47,290 nucleotides of DNA from an uncultured Eubacteriales bacterium (GCA_902790345.1 CADARO010000001.1:1-47290), one strand, 5' to 3'. Numbered from the stretch's first letter, positions 1 to 8,985 are shown. The notes: generated from the letters alone by a model not told the origin. Numbers and translations: made by a program.

Positions 1-26
1 AGCGCCTGGCCGGCCGCACTGCGGCC

Positions 27-1265
27 TCAGCGGTGCCGTCCGCCGCCGCTGCCGCGGGTGGAGCCGCCGCCGCCCGAGCGCCCGCCGCCGAAGCCGCCGG
101 TGCGGCCGGAGGATCGGCTGGACGAGGAGGAGCGGCCGAAGCCGCTGCTGGAACGGCCCGCGCCGCTGCCGAAGAGCGAATTCAGCGTGGAGCCGATGGA
201 GGTGCTGGAGCTGCCGCTGGACCGGGACGCGCTGCCGGTGCGTCCCGCGCTGCTGGCCCGTCCCGGCGGCTGGGTGAACCCGCCGTAGGACTGGGTGGGC
301 GGCGTCTGGGTCGGGCGCTGCGCGGTGGTTGGCCGGGACTGCGTCACGGGGCGCTGCGCGGTGTTGGTGCGGCCCGCCGGGGGCACCTGGGTGTAGGGCT
401 GATTATAAGGCTGATTGTAGGGCTGAGCGGGGGGCGGCGGCGTGCGGCGCCGGGCCGAGCCGGTCAGCATGCCCGCCAGGAAGCCGCGGTTGTAGGACTG
501 GGCCGAGCTGGTGGGGGTGGGATTGTTGATGATGACCGTGGGGTTCTGGTTGTCGTAGACCACCCGGCGGCGCTTGCGGCTCTTCACGATCAGCACGATG
601 ACCACGATGATGACCAGGATCAGTATCAGGCCCAGGAAGCCGGAGCCGTCTTCGGAATTGGAGGCCCGCTGGGGCGTGGTGCGGGCGGTGGTGCCCGTGG
701 TCGTCCGGGCGGTGTTGGTGGCGTTTTCCTTGGCCACGTAGCGGCTGTAGGCGGTGTTGTCGATGCTCACGTTGGCCTTCAGCGCCCGGGAAATGGCGCT
801 GAACAGCGCGTCGAACAGGGCCTTCGCGCCGGCGTCGTAGTCCTGCCGGGCGAAGTAGGGCTCCAGGTATTCGTCCATCAGCTCGCCCGCGTCGCCGGCG
901 GTGAGGTACTGATCCAGGCCGGAGCCGATCTCATACCAGTAATCGTCGTCTCTGATCGCCATGACCACCAGGAAGCCGTAGTTCTTCGAGCCGCCGATCT
1001 TCCACTGGTTGAACAGATTGTAGGCGTAGTTTTCCAGCTTGGTGGAGCCGGTGGTGTCTACCGTGACGAACACGATCTGCGCGCCGCAGGCGTTGTACAG
1101 CGCGTCGTTGTTCAGCACGATGTGGCCGATGGTCTCGTTGGAGAGCACGCCGGCCGCGTCGTTCACGTAGAAGTCGTCGGTGGGCTTCAGCGCAGAGGCG
1201 GCCGCCAGCGCGGGGGCGGCCAGCAGCAGCATGAGGGCGAGCGCCAGCGCGAGAATCCTTTTCAT
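27..1265 (-). CDS. TPM-domain (YgcG-type) secreted membrane protein
   Basis: A 412-residue protein with an N-terminal signal peptide (about residues 1-22, MKRILALALALMLLLAAPALA), a TPM domain at about 25-170 (recognisable FYVNDAAGVLS start, then a QIVFVTVD strand and YWYEIGSGLD), a Thr/Ala-rich linker, one membrane helix at about 213-230 followed by a KSRKRRR stop-transfer, and a long Pro/Gln then Gly/Ser-rich tail ending in GGGRHR. TPM proteins are often encoded beside LemA proteins and are linked to envelope maintenance; the low-complexity Gly/Ser tail is typical of the YgcG group. ATG start with GGAGGAA upstream. Last gene of the xpaC-telA-lemA-TPM minus-strand operon. The biochemical role is unknown; the family name 'phosphatase' is not firmly supported in bacteria. 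Confidence 0.88.
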   Translation of the reverse strand: MKRILALALALMLLLAAPALAAASALKPTDDFYVNDAAGVLSNETIGHIVLNNDALYNACGAQIVFVTVDTTGSTKLENYAYNLFNQWKIGGSKNYGFLVVMAIRDDDYWYEIGSGLDQYLTAGDAGELMDEYLEPYFARQDYDAGAKALFDALFSAISRALKANVSIDNTAYSRYVAKENATNTARTTTGTTARTTPQRASNSEDGSGFLGLILILVIIVVIVLIVKSRKRRRVVYDNQNPTVIINNPTPTSSAQSYNRGFLAGMLTGSARRRTPPPPAQPYNQPYNQPYTQVPPAGRTNTAQRPVTQSRPTTAQRPTQTPPTQSYGGFTQPPGRASSAGRTGSASRSSGSSSTSIGSTLNSLFGSGAGRSSSGFGRSSSSSRSSGRTGGFGGGRSGGGGSTRGSGGGRHR

Positions 1266-1317
1266 GGTGTTCCTCCTTGAATTGGTGCGTGGGGATCGGG
1301 CGACGGTCCGTCAGAGC

Positions 1318-1404
1318 GGGCGCGTGTCAAAGCCCGCCGCCGGGATGGGCTTTGATACGCGCCCCTGCGCGGACGGCCCGCGAACCAAACGCGCGGGCCG
1401 CCGC
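1318..1404 (-). terminator. Two back-to-back strong hairpins between lemA-like and TPM genes
   Basis: The 154-bp gap between the two genes holds an 18-bp stem at 1318-1364 (one G-U-type mismatch, 11-nt loop) and directly beside it a 13-bp stem with one bulge at 1369-1404. Neither is followed by a good U-run in the gene direction, so they may be a processing site, a transcription attenuator that lowers TPM expression relative to the upstream genes, or RNA-stabilising structures rather than a classical terminator. Confidence 0.5.
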
Positions 1405-1419
1405 ATGGGGGATTTAAAG

Positions 1420-1956
1420 TCAGTTGAACAGGGTGGCGTCGTGAATGCCGCGCACGGCGCTGATCAGGCCCGCCGGGAAGCCGCTCTTTTCCGCGTTGAA
1501 TGCGGCGGCTTCGTCGTTGTAGCCGTCGTGGGAGATGCGCAGCTGGGCGGATTGGTAGTTCCTGTAGCGATACTTGAAGTCCTCGGCGTCCTTGTCGGAC
1601 AGGGTGAGGTTCGACACGTTCGAATACAGGTTTTCCACCGCCGTGGTCAGCGCGTGGCTGGCCTCCGCGCTGGCGAACACGCCGCTGGCGTCTCTCAGCG
1701 CGCCGATGGAATCCGTCACGGCCGTCACGTAGGTTTCGTTCACGCCCTTGGCGTTGGCGGCGATGCTGTTCATCACCGTGGCGTTGTCGGACAGCTCCTT
1801 CAGCTCGGCGGAGATGCTCTCCGAGGAGGCGTAGAACAGGGCGTCCACGGCCTTGGCCTTGGAGCTGAGGGCGTTGCCGCCGCCGATGAACAGCGAGCCG
1901 GCAATGACCAGCGCCAGCACGCCGCAGGCCAGCGGGCGATTCTCTGAAAGCTTCAT
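1420..1956 (-). CDS. LemA-like membrane-anchored protein
   Basis: A 178-residue protein with one N-terminal membrane segment (about 9-27, LACGVLALVIAGSLFIGGG) and a helical domain. The C-terminal block AAFNAEKSGFPAGLIS matches the LemA signature (xxFNxxxxxFPxxLIA), and the size is that of LemA proteins. The rest is divergent, so the assignment rests on the C-terminal motif, the topology, and on the TPM gene next door (LemA and TPM genes are commonly paired). It sits 21 bp after telA and is probably cotranscribed with it. Function of the family is unresolved. Confidence 0.7.
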   Translation of the reverse strand: MKLSENRPLACGVLALVIAGSLFIGGGNALSSKAKAVDALFYASSESISAELKELSDNATVMNSIAANAKGVNETYVTAVTDSIGALRDASGVFASAEASHALTTAVENLYSNVSNLTLSDKDAEDFKYRYRNYQSAQLRISHDGYNDEAAAFNAEKSGFPAGLISAVRGIHDATLFN

Positions 1957-1977
1957 GATTCGATCCTTTCGGGGCGA

Positions 1978-3144
1978 TTACTTCATGTTCATCTCCAGCA
2001 TCTTCTCGCGCAGCTGCTTCTCGATGTTCTGCAGCTCCGCCTCGGCGTCGCGCCTCTTCTGACGGCCGGTCTGCTGGATCTCGAGCACCTCGTCCATGGT
2101 CTGGATGAGCTTCTGGTTGGTCTCGGTGAGGGTCTCGATGTCGATGATGCCGCGCTCGGATTCCTTGGCGATCTCCACGCTGCCCTGATGCAGACGCTCG
2201 GCGTTGCTCTTGAGCAGGTCGTTGGTGAGGTCGGTCACGGACCGCTCAGCCTGCAGCGCGCTCTGGGAGTGCTCCAGGCCCAGGGCCAGCACCATCTGGC
2301 TCTTCCACAGCGGGATGGTGTTCACGATGGTGGACTGGATCTTCTCGGCCAGCATCTGGTTGTTGTTCTGCAGCAGGCGGATCTGGGGGGCCATCTGGAT
2401 GGCGATGTTGCGGGTGAGCTCCAGGTCGAAGATCTTCTTCTCGAAGCGATCGCCCATGGCGGCCAGGTCGCTGGCGGCCTGCGCGTCCTCGGGGAGGCCG
2501 GAGGCGGTGGCCTTGTCGCGGGCGGCCTGCAGCTCGCCGGCGCGGAACTCCTCAAGCGCCTTCTTGCCGGCGGCGATGTACATGGACAGCTCCTTGAAGT
2601 AGCTCAGGTTCATGTCGTAGAGCTGCTCCATGGTGGCGATGTCCTTGAGCAGGGTCACCTGGTGGTTTTCCAGCTCGCTGACCAGCTTGTTGACGTTCAC
2701 TTCCACGTCGTCATAGCGGTTCTTGAGCAGGGTGATGCGGTCAACCTTCTTCTTCAGGAAGCCGAAAATGCCGCCCTTGTCTTCCTCGGTGTCCACGCTG
2801 AAGGAACGCAGCTGCGTCACCAGGCCGGCGATCATGTCGCCCACCTCGCCCAGATCCTTGCTGCGCACGTTGGCCAGCGCGGCGTCGGAGAAGTTGGCGA
2901 TGTTCTGCTGAGTGCCGGCGCCATACTGGAACACCAGCGAGGAATTGGTCACGTCGATCTTGCCTGCGAACTCGTCGATCTGAGCCTGCTCTTCAGCCGT
3001 GAACACGGGAGCGGTCTGCTCGGCCACGGTCTGCTTGGCGGTTTCGGCGGCGGCTTCAGCGGCGGCCAGCGCGGCGGAGGGATCGGGCGCGACGGGCGCG
3101 GGATCGATGGTTTCGTTGCCGAGGGTCAGCTTGATATCATGCAT
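1978..3144 (-). CDS. telA: TelA-family toxic anion resistance protein
   Basis: About 388 residues, mostly helical, with the TelA features: an acidic N-terminal segment, a central region containing FSVDTEEDKGGIFGFLKKK and RITLLKNRYDDVEVNVNKL, and a C-terminal RNIAIQMAPQIRLLQNNNQMLAEKIQS block that identifies the family (tellurite/toxic anion resistance, PF05816). I place the start at the ATG at 3144 because GGAGGA lies 8 nt upstream; an earlier in-frame ATG at 3159 overlaps that ribosome site. Cytoplasmic; usually encoded next to XpaC as here. The physiological role is envelope stress or tolerance to toxic oxyanions and some lantibiotics in other bacteria; the precise mechanism is unknown. Confidence 0.93.
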   Translation of the reverse strand: MHDIKLTLGNETIDPAPVAPDPSAALAAAEAAAETAKQTVAEQTAPVFTAEEQAQIDEFAGKIDVTNSSLVFQYGAGTQQNIANFSDAALANVRSKDLGEVGDMIAGLVTQLRSFSVDTEEDKGGIFGFLKKKVDRITLLKNRYDDVEVNVNKLVSELENHQVTLLKDIATMEQLYDMNLSYFKELSMYIAAGKKALEEFRAGELQAARDKATASGLPEDAQAASDLAAMGDRFEKKIFDLELTRNIAIQMAPQIRLLQNNNQMLAEKIQSTIVNTIPLWKSQMVLALGLEHSQSALQAERSVTDLTNDLLKSNAERLHQGSVEIAKESERGIIDIETLTETNQKLIQTMDEVLEIQQTGRQKRRDAEAELQNIEKQLREKMLEMNMK

Positions 3145-3199
3145 GTTGGGTTCCTCCATTTCTGTTTAATAGATTGACCATGTATGAGCGGGCGCGGCC

Positions 3200-3850
3200 T
3201 CAGCGGCCGACGCGGGCAGGCGAGGGCGCGTCCGTGAGCCCCTCGGCGGCCATCATGTTCTCCAGCACCTGGATGTCGGTGGTGATGTCCAGATGCGTGT
3301 TGCGGTAGAGGTTGTCTACCTGCTTCTCGAAGGCGGTGGCGATCATGTCCAGGCTGCTCTCAACAGCCGCCTTGGATTTGGAGATGTTGTCGGTGGTGAG
3401 CCCGGTGCTGTCCAGCGTGCGATATTGATCCAGCAGCTTGACACTCACGGGCAGATAGTAGTTCATGAACTTGCGCACTTCCATGGCCTGGCGCGGGTTG
3501 CGCTCCAGCGCCTCGAAGATCTTGCCGGCGGCGTGCTCCATGCGGTCCAGCCGCTCGGTGATGCCGGGATCGGTCAGAGCCACGTTGGCCTCCCGCAGGC
3601 GCTTCATTTCCTCCCGGCCCTCGGCGATCTGGCGGTTGACCTCGGCGTCGCCGGAATTGGGCGCGGCCTCGTATTCCTCCTGCCGGCCGGGGAACAGCTT
3701 GAGCCCCAGGAAATAGGCCGCCGCGGACAGAACCACGCAGATGATCAGCGGCCCCAGCTTGTACACGGGGTGAATCAGCCCGAACACGAGCCAGACGGCC
3801 GCCGCCATGTAGATGGGCAGGGCCGATTTGACAATGCGAGTTTTCTTCAA
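3200..3850 (-). CDS. xpaC: XpaC-like protein (5-bromo-4-chloroindolyl phosphate hydrolysis family)
   Basis: A 216-residue protein with two closely spaced membrane helices near the N-terminus (about 10-28 and 32-50) and a cytoplasmic coiled-coil domain. The segment MEVRKFMNYYLPVSVKLLDQY is the hallmark of the XpaC family (PF10112). The family name comes from an indirect Bacillus phenotype, and these proteins are not proven hydrolases. It is first in the operon and is followed 55 bp later by telA, the usual partner. A TTGACC-N17-TATAAT promoter lies just upstream. Confidence 0.9.
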   Translation of the reverse strand: MKKTRIVKSALPIYMAAAVWLVFGLIHPVYKLGPLIICVVLSAAAYFLGLKLFPGRQEEYEAAPNSGDAEVNRQIAEGREEMKRLREANVALTDPGITERLDRMEHAAGKIFEALERNPRQAMEVRKFMNYYLPVSVKLLDQYRTLDSTGLTTDNISKSKAAVESSLDMIATAFEKQVDNLYRNTHLDITTDIQVLENMMAAEGLTDAPSPARVGR

Positions 3851-3877
3851 GTAACCATCCTCCCTCCGTACAGGAAA

Positions 3878-3906
3878 ATTATAGCGCGCCGAGCGGCTTT
3901 GGTCAA
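3878..3906 (-). promoter_or_regulatory. sigma-A promoter of the xpaC-telA-lemA-TPM operon
   Basis: On the minus strand TTGACC is at 3906-3901 and TATAAT at 3883-3878 with a 17-nt spacer, 28 bp upstream of the xpaC start codon. Confidence 0.8.
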
Positions 3907-3959
3907 TCTTTTTTGCCCCGGATGTCGCGGAAAATGCTTGAATTCAGCGCTTTTTCGGC

Positions 3960-6917
3960 TCATTTTCCGGCGCTCCAGGCCTCCATGGCGGCGTAGGCGT
4001 CGGACAGACGCCGCCGGGCCTCCTCCTGGGTTAGGCCCAGCCAGTCGGCGCAGTTCTGAAGCGCCTTCGCCGGCCGCTCGTCGATCATCTTCAGCAGCCC
4101 CCTGTAGGCGGCCTCATACTGCTTCTCCGTCATGCCCACCTTGGCCCAGTAGTCCGGCAGCACCGGGCGGATGCGCTCGTACTGCGCCCGCGCCAGGGCC
4201 GACACGTGCTCGGAGGACAGGGTGGTGGCCATGGCCTGGTTGAAGTAGGTCAGGAACCGATCCTGGAAGACGGGGTTCTGCATGCAGGCGGTGAACAGGA
4301 CGCCGTTGGTGCCCTGGGCCAGCAGCGCGAAGCCGTCGATGTTGTCCCGCAGGGCGCGGTCCACGTCGTAGATCACCCAGCGCCACTTGCCGTCCGCGTT
4401 CTGGTTGCGGTAGCGCTTCACGTTCACAGTGTCCGGCAGGCCGAGATACACCTGCATGGCCACGTACTCGATGAAATTGTCCACGTCGATGGCCGCGTCG
4501 ATCACGTCGAAGGCCTCCTGAGTGGTCACGTCGTGGGTGGAGAGCCAGTCCTTGAGGGCCAGGTAGGTGTCATCCGAGCCCTGCATGACCTCCTTGCCGC
4601 TCTTCACCAGGTCGATGTCCTCCTCCATGCCCTCCCAGCCCATGAAGCGGGCGATGGAAAACGCGCTCACGTTCTCCCGCAGGTAGATGGCGGAGTAGTA
4701 CTCGCCGTTGATGTAGCAAACGCCCTCTTCCGCCTCCTGATACATCACGGAGGTGTCCGCGGCCAGCGAGGTCAGCACGGCGTCCCGCATGAAGGCGTAT
4801 TTGTAGTCCTGCCCGGCGCAGCGCACCAGGAAGGCCTCGTACTCGCCGTAGGGCCGGTCGCCGAAGAGGGGATAGCGGAACAGGCTGTCGCCGTAGCGGT
4901 TGCGGGCGATGAGCTTGAGGCACTTCAGGTCGTAGCCCCGGGAGTTGCGGCCGTGTACCTTCACGCCGCAGCCCTGGTCGATCACCGCCGGGCCGGCGTG
5001 GTCGAACAGCTCCACGTGGGCTTCACGCTCCCAGTCCATCCAGAAATTCGCGCCCTTGCCGTAGGAGCCGAAGGGGAACTTGTCCGTGGCGTTGGGGCCC
5101 TTGACCAGGATGCCCTTCTCGTCGCTGTAAAGGTTCGCCGGGTCGGACACCAGCGACACCACGTAGGACACCTCCCTGCCGCCGTTCACGTCGAAGAGGT
5201 AGCTCTGGGTGTCGGACAGGGAGGGCAGGCGGCCGTCCTGATAGACCCGGGTGCGCAGGATGGTGGTGGAGGACACGGGGATGGGCGCGCCGTCGTACAG
5301 GCGGGCGGACTCGTCCGGGTCGGTGCAGTCCAGGGTGTAGTAGACGCGGGCGCCCGCCGCCGCGCTGAGGGAGACGCTGAACGCCTCGCCGCTGGAGAAC
5401 ACCCCGCCGGCCACGGAATACACCGCGCCCTCCGCGGGGGCGTCCAGCGCCGCGCCGGGATTGGCGGAGCCGGGGGTGGGGGCGGCAAAGTAGCCGCAGC
5501 GGCCGCCCGAATCGCGGCCATAGGAGGCCCCGGCGTACTGGCGGGGCAGGTTCACCGCGTCCACCAGTGCGCCGCTCTCGTCGCTCAGGCACACCGCGTA
5601 GCCGCCGTCGCCGCTCAGGGAGAAGGGGGCGTTCAGCGCGCCTGTGGTTTCGGGGGAGCAGGTCACCGTGATCCGCTGGCCGGGAGAGAGCATTGTGCCC
5701 GCGGGGAGCTGCCATTTCCTGGGCCGGCTCAGCCGGTCGGAAAGGCCCCAGCCCGACAGATCCACCGCTTCGCCGCTTCCGTTGCAGATTTCCACCCAGT
5801 CCGCGTCGTCGCCGTCGGCGGGCAGGGCCATGATCTCGCCGATGTAGACGCCGGTCAGTCCCCGGGCGTCCAGGGTGTTGAGCTGATCCGCCGCGTCGTC
5901 GGTGTTGGCCCGGCCGGGGGTGGGGGCGAGGGCGGTGGTCCAGGCGCCGTATGACAGGCTGTAGGCCTGGCCCCGCTCCAGCTTCGGCAGGGTGATGGAG
6001 TCCACCAGGGCTCCGTCCGGCGCGCTGAGGATCACGGTCTCTCCGGCGGAGAGCTTGAAGCTGGCGTGAAGGTGGGCGGGGTCGTCTGTCCGGTTGAGGC
6101 CGGAGCAGTGAATGACCAGGTATCCGTCGGGCGGCAGGGTCACGTCCGGCAGGATCCACTTGTCCAGCCGGTCGTGGTTGTCGGAGAGCCGCCAGCCCTT
6201 GAGGCTCACGCGCTGCCCGGAGGCGTTGCGCAGCTCGATGTAGTCGTGAAAGAGGCCGTTTTCATCCGGACAGAGGGCGGCGTTGTCGGTCATGATCTCG
6301 CTCAGCTGGATCTGGCCCGCCGCCAGGGAGGCGGAAAGCTGGGCCTCGTCGCTGATGATGTTGGCCGCGCCGGGGGTGGCCCGCTGGGTGACGGTCCATT
6401 CGCCGTCCGCCGCGCGGCAATAGGCGGCGTCCGGGGTGAGCCGGGGCAGGGCCACCGAGTCGATGAGCGTCTGATCCGGGGCCAGCAGCATGACCACGTT
6501 GCCGCCGCCGGCCAACAGGGAGAAGGGGGCGCACAGCGCCTCCGGCGAGGCCGCCGTCACCGTCTCGTCGGCGAAGATCACCAGAAAGTCGCCGCCCGCC
6601 AGCTCCATATCCGGGAACACGAAGGCCTTGGCGACCTTCAGGTCCTTCTGAAGATAGGCGCCGCGCAGGGAAACCGGCTCCCGCCCGGTGTTTTCGATCT
6701 CGATCCAGGCCGGGGCCGCGTCATCCGGCGAGCGCAGGGTGTTTCGGTTGTCGGTCTGCACCTCGCTGAGGCGCAGCGCCGCAAGGGCCGACGCGCCCGC
6801 GCCGCTTCGCGCCAGCGCGCTGTGCTGCAGCAGGTAGCCGGCCAGAATCGCGACGAGGCCCGCCAGCGCCACCAGCGCCAGCGCGCCCGAGCCGCCGATT
6901 CGCTTTTGTTTCGCCAT
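3960..6917 (-). CDS. Membrane-anchored CotH-kinase protein with lamin-tail and beta-hexosaminidase-type domains
   Basis: A 985-residue surface protein. Residues 12-31 form an uncleaved signal anchor. Then come repeated lamin-tail-like (LTD) domains at about 45-185, 200-340 and 353-490, each with the pattern LSEIM/VQTDN...WIEIxN...LSGWxLS...LxPGxxLVI and ending in TPGxAN. About 495-575 resembles the chitobiase/hexosaminidase C-terminal domain (ARVYYTLDCTDPD). About 585-940 is a CotH-type protein kinase: GVKVHGRNSRGYDLK, YAFMRDAVLTSLA, YSAIYLREN, and the catalytic-type WRWVIYDVDRAL. CotH domains are secreted kinases known from spore coat phosphorylation; here the enzyme is cell-surface, likely modifying surface proteins. 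Followed closely in the upstream direction by TPR and YprB-like genes on the same strand. Confidence 0.9.
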   Translation of the reverse strand: MAKQKRIGGSGALALVALAGLVAILAGYLLQHSALARSGAGASALAALRLSEVQTDNRNTLRSPDDAAPAWIEIENTGREPVSLRGAYLQKDLKVAKAFVFPDMELAGGDFLVIFADETVTAASPEALCAPFSLLAGGGNVVMLLAPDQTLIDSVALPRLTPDAAYCRAADGEWTVTQRATPGAANIISDEAQLSASLAAGQIQLSEIMTDNAALCPDENGLFHDYIELRNASGQRVSLKGWRLSDNHDRLDKWILPDVTLPPDGYLVIHCSGLNRTDDPAHLHASFKLSAGETVILSAPDGALVDSITLPKLERGQAYSLSYGAWTTALAPTPGRANTDDAADQLNTLDARGLTGVYIGEIMALPADGDDADWVEICNGSGEAVDLSGWGLSDRLSRPRKWQLPAGTMLSPGQRITVTCSPETTGALNAPFSLSGDGGYAVCLSDESGALVDAVNLPRQYAGASYGRDSGGRCGYFAAPTPGSANPGAALDAPAEGAVYSVAGGVFSSGEAFSVSLSAAAGARVYYTLDCTDPDESARLYDGAPIPVSSTTILRTRVYQDGRLPSLSDTQSYLFDVNGGREVSYVVSLVSDPANLYSDEKGILVKGPNATDKFPFGSYGKGANFWMDWEREAHVELFDHAGPAVIDQGCGVKVHGRNSRGYDLKCLKLIARNRYGDSLFRYPLFGDRPYGEYEAFLVRCAGQDYKYAFMRDAVLTSLAADTSVMYQEAEEGVCYINGEYYSAIYLRENVSAFSIARFMGWEGMEEDIDLVKSGKEVMQGSDDTYLALKDWLSTHDVTTQEAFDVIDAAIDVDNFIEYVAMQVYLGLPDTVNVKRYRNQNADGKWRWVIYDVDRALRDNIDGFALLAQGTNGVLFTACMQNPVFQDRFLTYFNQAMATTLSSEHVSALARAQYERIRPVLPDYWAKVGMTEKQYEAAYRGLLKMIDERPAKALQNCADWLGLTQEEARRRLSDAYAAMEAWSAGK

Positions 6918-6949
6918 GGTTTATCCTCCGGGGGTAAATTGAGGGGGCC

Positions 6950-7705
6950 TTACGCGCTGAGCTTCGCCTTCAGGTCCAGCGCCTGCTGGCGCGTGGTGGT
7001 GCACAGGGCGGAGTAGTTGCCGCCCAGCGCCTCGTCCAGATAGGACACGGCCTGCTTTTTGTCGCCCTTTTCGGCGGCCAGCACGGCCAGATAGTACAGC
7101 GTGTCCACCTGGCGGGGCTTGAGCTCGTGGGCCTTGGTGAAGTACTCCAGGGCCTTGTCCTTCTGGCCCATGGCCAGGTTCAGCTGGCCCAGGTTGTCCA
7201 GCACCACGGCGTCCTCGTCGTCGTAGTCCAGCGCCTTTTCGTTGAACTCGACGGCCTCGGTGAAGTCGCCGGTCTGGCGGGCCTTTTCGATGAGCATGTA
7301 GCCCAGGGAGCCGTAGATGACGCCGTTGGGGGCCTCGTTCATGGCGATCTTCATCTGGGAGATGGCCGAGTCCAGGTTGCCCAGCTTCCACTGGCAGATG
7401 GCGAAGTTGATGCGCAGCTGGTGCTTCTCGCTTTTGTTGATGCCGGGGGCGTGCTCGGCCTTGAGCATCAGCTCCTTCGATTCGTCGAAGCGGCCGTAGC
7501 GCAGCAGCAGCACGCCGTAGGCCATGAGATACGCCGGCTTGTTGCAGCCGGCCTTGATGGCCTGCTCGTAGAGGGCCACGGCCTGATCGTGCTTGGCCTT
7601 GGCTTCCTCCGTCTTGCCGGCGTCGTAGAGCCGGTTGCCCTGAACGTGATTGGTGTAGGCCCTGCGGCCTGCGGCTTCCGCCTTGAACCCGTCAAATAAT
7701 CCCAT
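6950..7705 (-). CDS. Tetratricopeptide-repeat protein
   Basis: A 251-residue soluble protein made almost wholly of TPR-like helix pairs: for example ALYEQAIKAGCNKPAYLMAYGVLLLRYGRF, AVEFNEKALDYDDEDAVVLDNLGQLNLAMGQ (given in part) and ALEYFTKAHELKPRQVDTLYY. No signal peptide or catalytic motif. It starts 5 bp after the YprB-like gene stop and ends 32 bp before the CotH gene, so the three are probably one transcript. It is likely a protein-interaction scaffold; partner unknown. Confidence 0.85.
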   Translation of the reverse strand: MGLFDGFKAEAAGRRAYTNHVQGNRLYDAGKTEEAKAKHDQAVALYEQAIKAGCNKPAYLMAYGVLLLRYGRFDESKELMLKAEHAPGINKSEKHQLRINFAICQWKLGNLDSAISQMKIAMNEAPNGVIYGSLGYMLIEKARQTGDFTEAVEFNEKALDYDDEDAVVLDNLGQLNLAMGQKDKALEYFTKAHELKPRQVDTLYYLAVLAAEKGDKKQAVSYLDEALGGNYSALCTTTRQQALDLKAKLSA

Positions 7706-7710
7706 GATCT

Positions 7711-8892
7711 TTATGCCTCCGTCTCATGATAGTTTGCCTTTTCACGCTTTTCCCGGGCGGCGATCCGGGCCAGCAGCCGGGCCTTGCGCTGCTCCAGCGC
7801 GGTTTTTTCCTCCTCCGAGGCCAGCGCCAGGGCCGCCTCGGTGAGCCTGAGGGCCTCCCGGGGATTGCCCACGCGGTGCTCATACAGCTTGGCCAGCTCC
7901 ACATAGGGGAACACGCCCATCTGCTTTCTCTCGATCATCTCGCGCCACACGCACTCGGCTGCGCTCCAGTCCTGCCCGGAGCGCAGCATGAGGCTCAGCC
8001 GCTGATTGGCGCTGCCGGCCACGTGGCGCTCCCGCAGGCGGGTCATGGTGCTCAATGGGCGCTCCCGGGCGGCCAGGCGATAGCACGCCCCCGCCTCGGC
8101 CCGCTCGCCCTGCTTTTCCAGCGCCTTGCCCAGACTGAACACATCCAGCATGCTGGTCTGCTCCAGCGGCGCGGCGTAGGCCCGGCTGAGGCGGGCCAGC
8201 AGCGTGCCCAGCGACACGATGTCCTGCCGGTTGTGCTCCACGATGTCCTCCAGCAGGCTCATGTCGCCACTCTTCAGGAAGGCGAAGTACCGCTCCGGCA
8301 CCTCCGCGCCGGGGATGTCGTTTTCCCGGCGGATGTTCAGCACGCTCTCCTCGATGTGCCCCAGAGAGCAGTCCTTCAGCCGCAGCTTCCAGGCCCGCCG
8401 GGCGGGGTGGATGAGGTCCAGATGGGGCATGGCCTCCGTGGGATCCTCCATGCGGCACATGACGAACCGGGACCGGAGCAGCGGCACGTCGAAGGAGCGG
8501 CCGTTGAAGGTGACCAGCGTGTCCGCCTGTCGGATGAGGGCGGCGGTCTTTTCCAGCAGCAGCGCCTCCGCGCCGTAGTTGGGCATCAGGTACTGATAAA
8601 CGGTGAACTGGTCGCCCTCCACGCGGCCCAGCCCCACCAGAAACGCCACCGTGCCCGCGCCGCCGGAAAGGCCGGTGGTCTCCGTGTCCAGAAACAGGGC
8701 GCGCCTCGGGTCGAAGGGCTCGTCGAAGCGCATCCGCCGAAGGCCGCCCCCGTCCAGCGAGAACAGCGCCTCGTCCGCCGGGACGCGGCTGACGTATTCC
8801 ATCAGCACGGGCCGCGCGGCCGGCTTCGGCGCGGGGGAGGCGCCGGAGGAGAGCGCGTTCAGCTTTGACTTCAGCGACGACGGCACAGGCAC
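7711..8892 (-). CDS. YprB-like ribonuclease H-fold exonuclease with TPR-like tail
   Basis: 393 residues. An RNase H-like 3'-5' exonuclease domain spans about 60-245: LFLDTETTGLSGG carries the first DxE acidic pair, then LVTFNGRSFDVPLL, and VEHNRQDIVSL carries the last acidic residue. The C-terminal third is helical (TPR-like). This is the layout of Bacillus YprB (RNase_H_2, PF13482). Substrate unknown, DNA or RNA. The annotated start is GTG at 8892; a second in-frame GTG at 8886 has a better distance from the GGAGGG ribosome site and may be the real one. Confidence 0.85.
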   Translation of the reverse strand: MPVPSSLKSKLNALSSGASPAPKPAARPVLMEYVSRVPADEALFSLDGGGLRRMRFDEPFDPRRALFLDTETTGLSGGAGTVAFLVGLGRVEGDQFTVYQYLMPNYGAEALLLEKTAALIRQADTLVTFNGRSFDVPLLRSRFVMCRMEDPTEAMPHLDLIHPARRAWKLRLKDCSLGHIEESVLNIRRENDIPGAEVPERYFAFLKSGDMSLLEDIVEHNRQDIVSLGTLLARLSRAYAAPLEQTSMLDVFSLGKALEKQGERAEAGACYRLAARERPLSTMTRLRERHVAGSANQRLSLMLRSGQDWSAAECVWREMIERKQMGVFPYVELAKLYEHRVGNPREALRLTEAALALASEEEKTALEQRKARLLARIAAREKREKANYHETEA

Positions 8893-8919
8893 TCCCTCCT
8901 CAATTTTATTCCATGTTAC

Positions 8920-8948
8920 ATTGTAGTGATTTCAGGCGCGTTTGTCAA
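8920..8948 (-). promoter_or_regulatory. sigma-A promoter of the yprB-TPR-cotH operon
   Basis: On the minus strand TTGACA is at 8948-8943 and TACAAT at 8925-8920, spacer 17 nt, about 30 bp before the YprB-like start codon. Confidence 0.75.
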
Positions 8949-8958
8949 GGCATACGAA

Positions 8959-8983
8959 AAGGGACGGCCGTCCACCGTCCCTT
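8959..8983 (-). terminator. Probable terminator after the Gx-transporter gene
   Basis: A 9-bp perfect stem (AAGGGACGG/CCGTCCCTT, 7-nt loop) begins 3 bp after the stop codon of the upstream gene and is followed on the minus strand by a short TTTTC run. It separates the redox operon from the yprB promoter. Confidence 0.6.
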
Positions 8984-8985
8984 CG

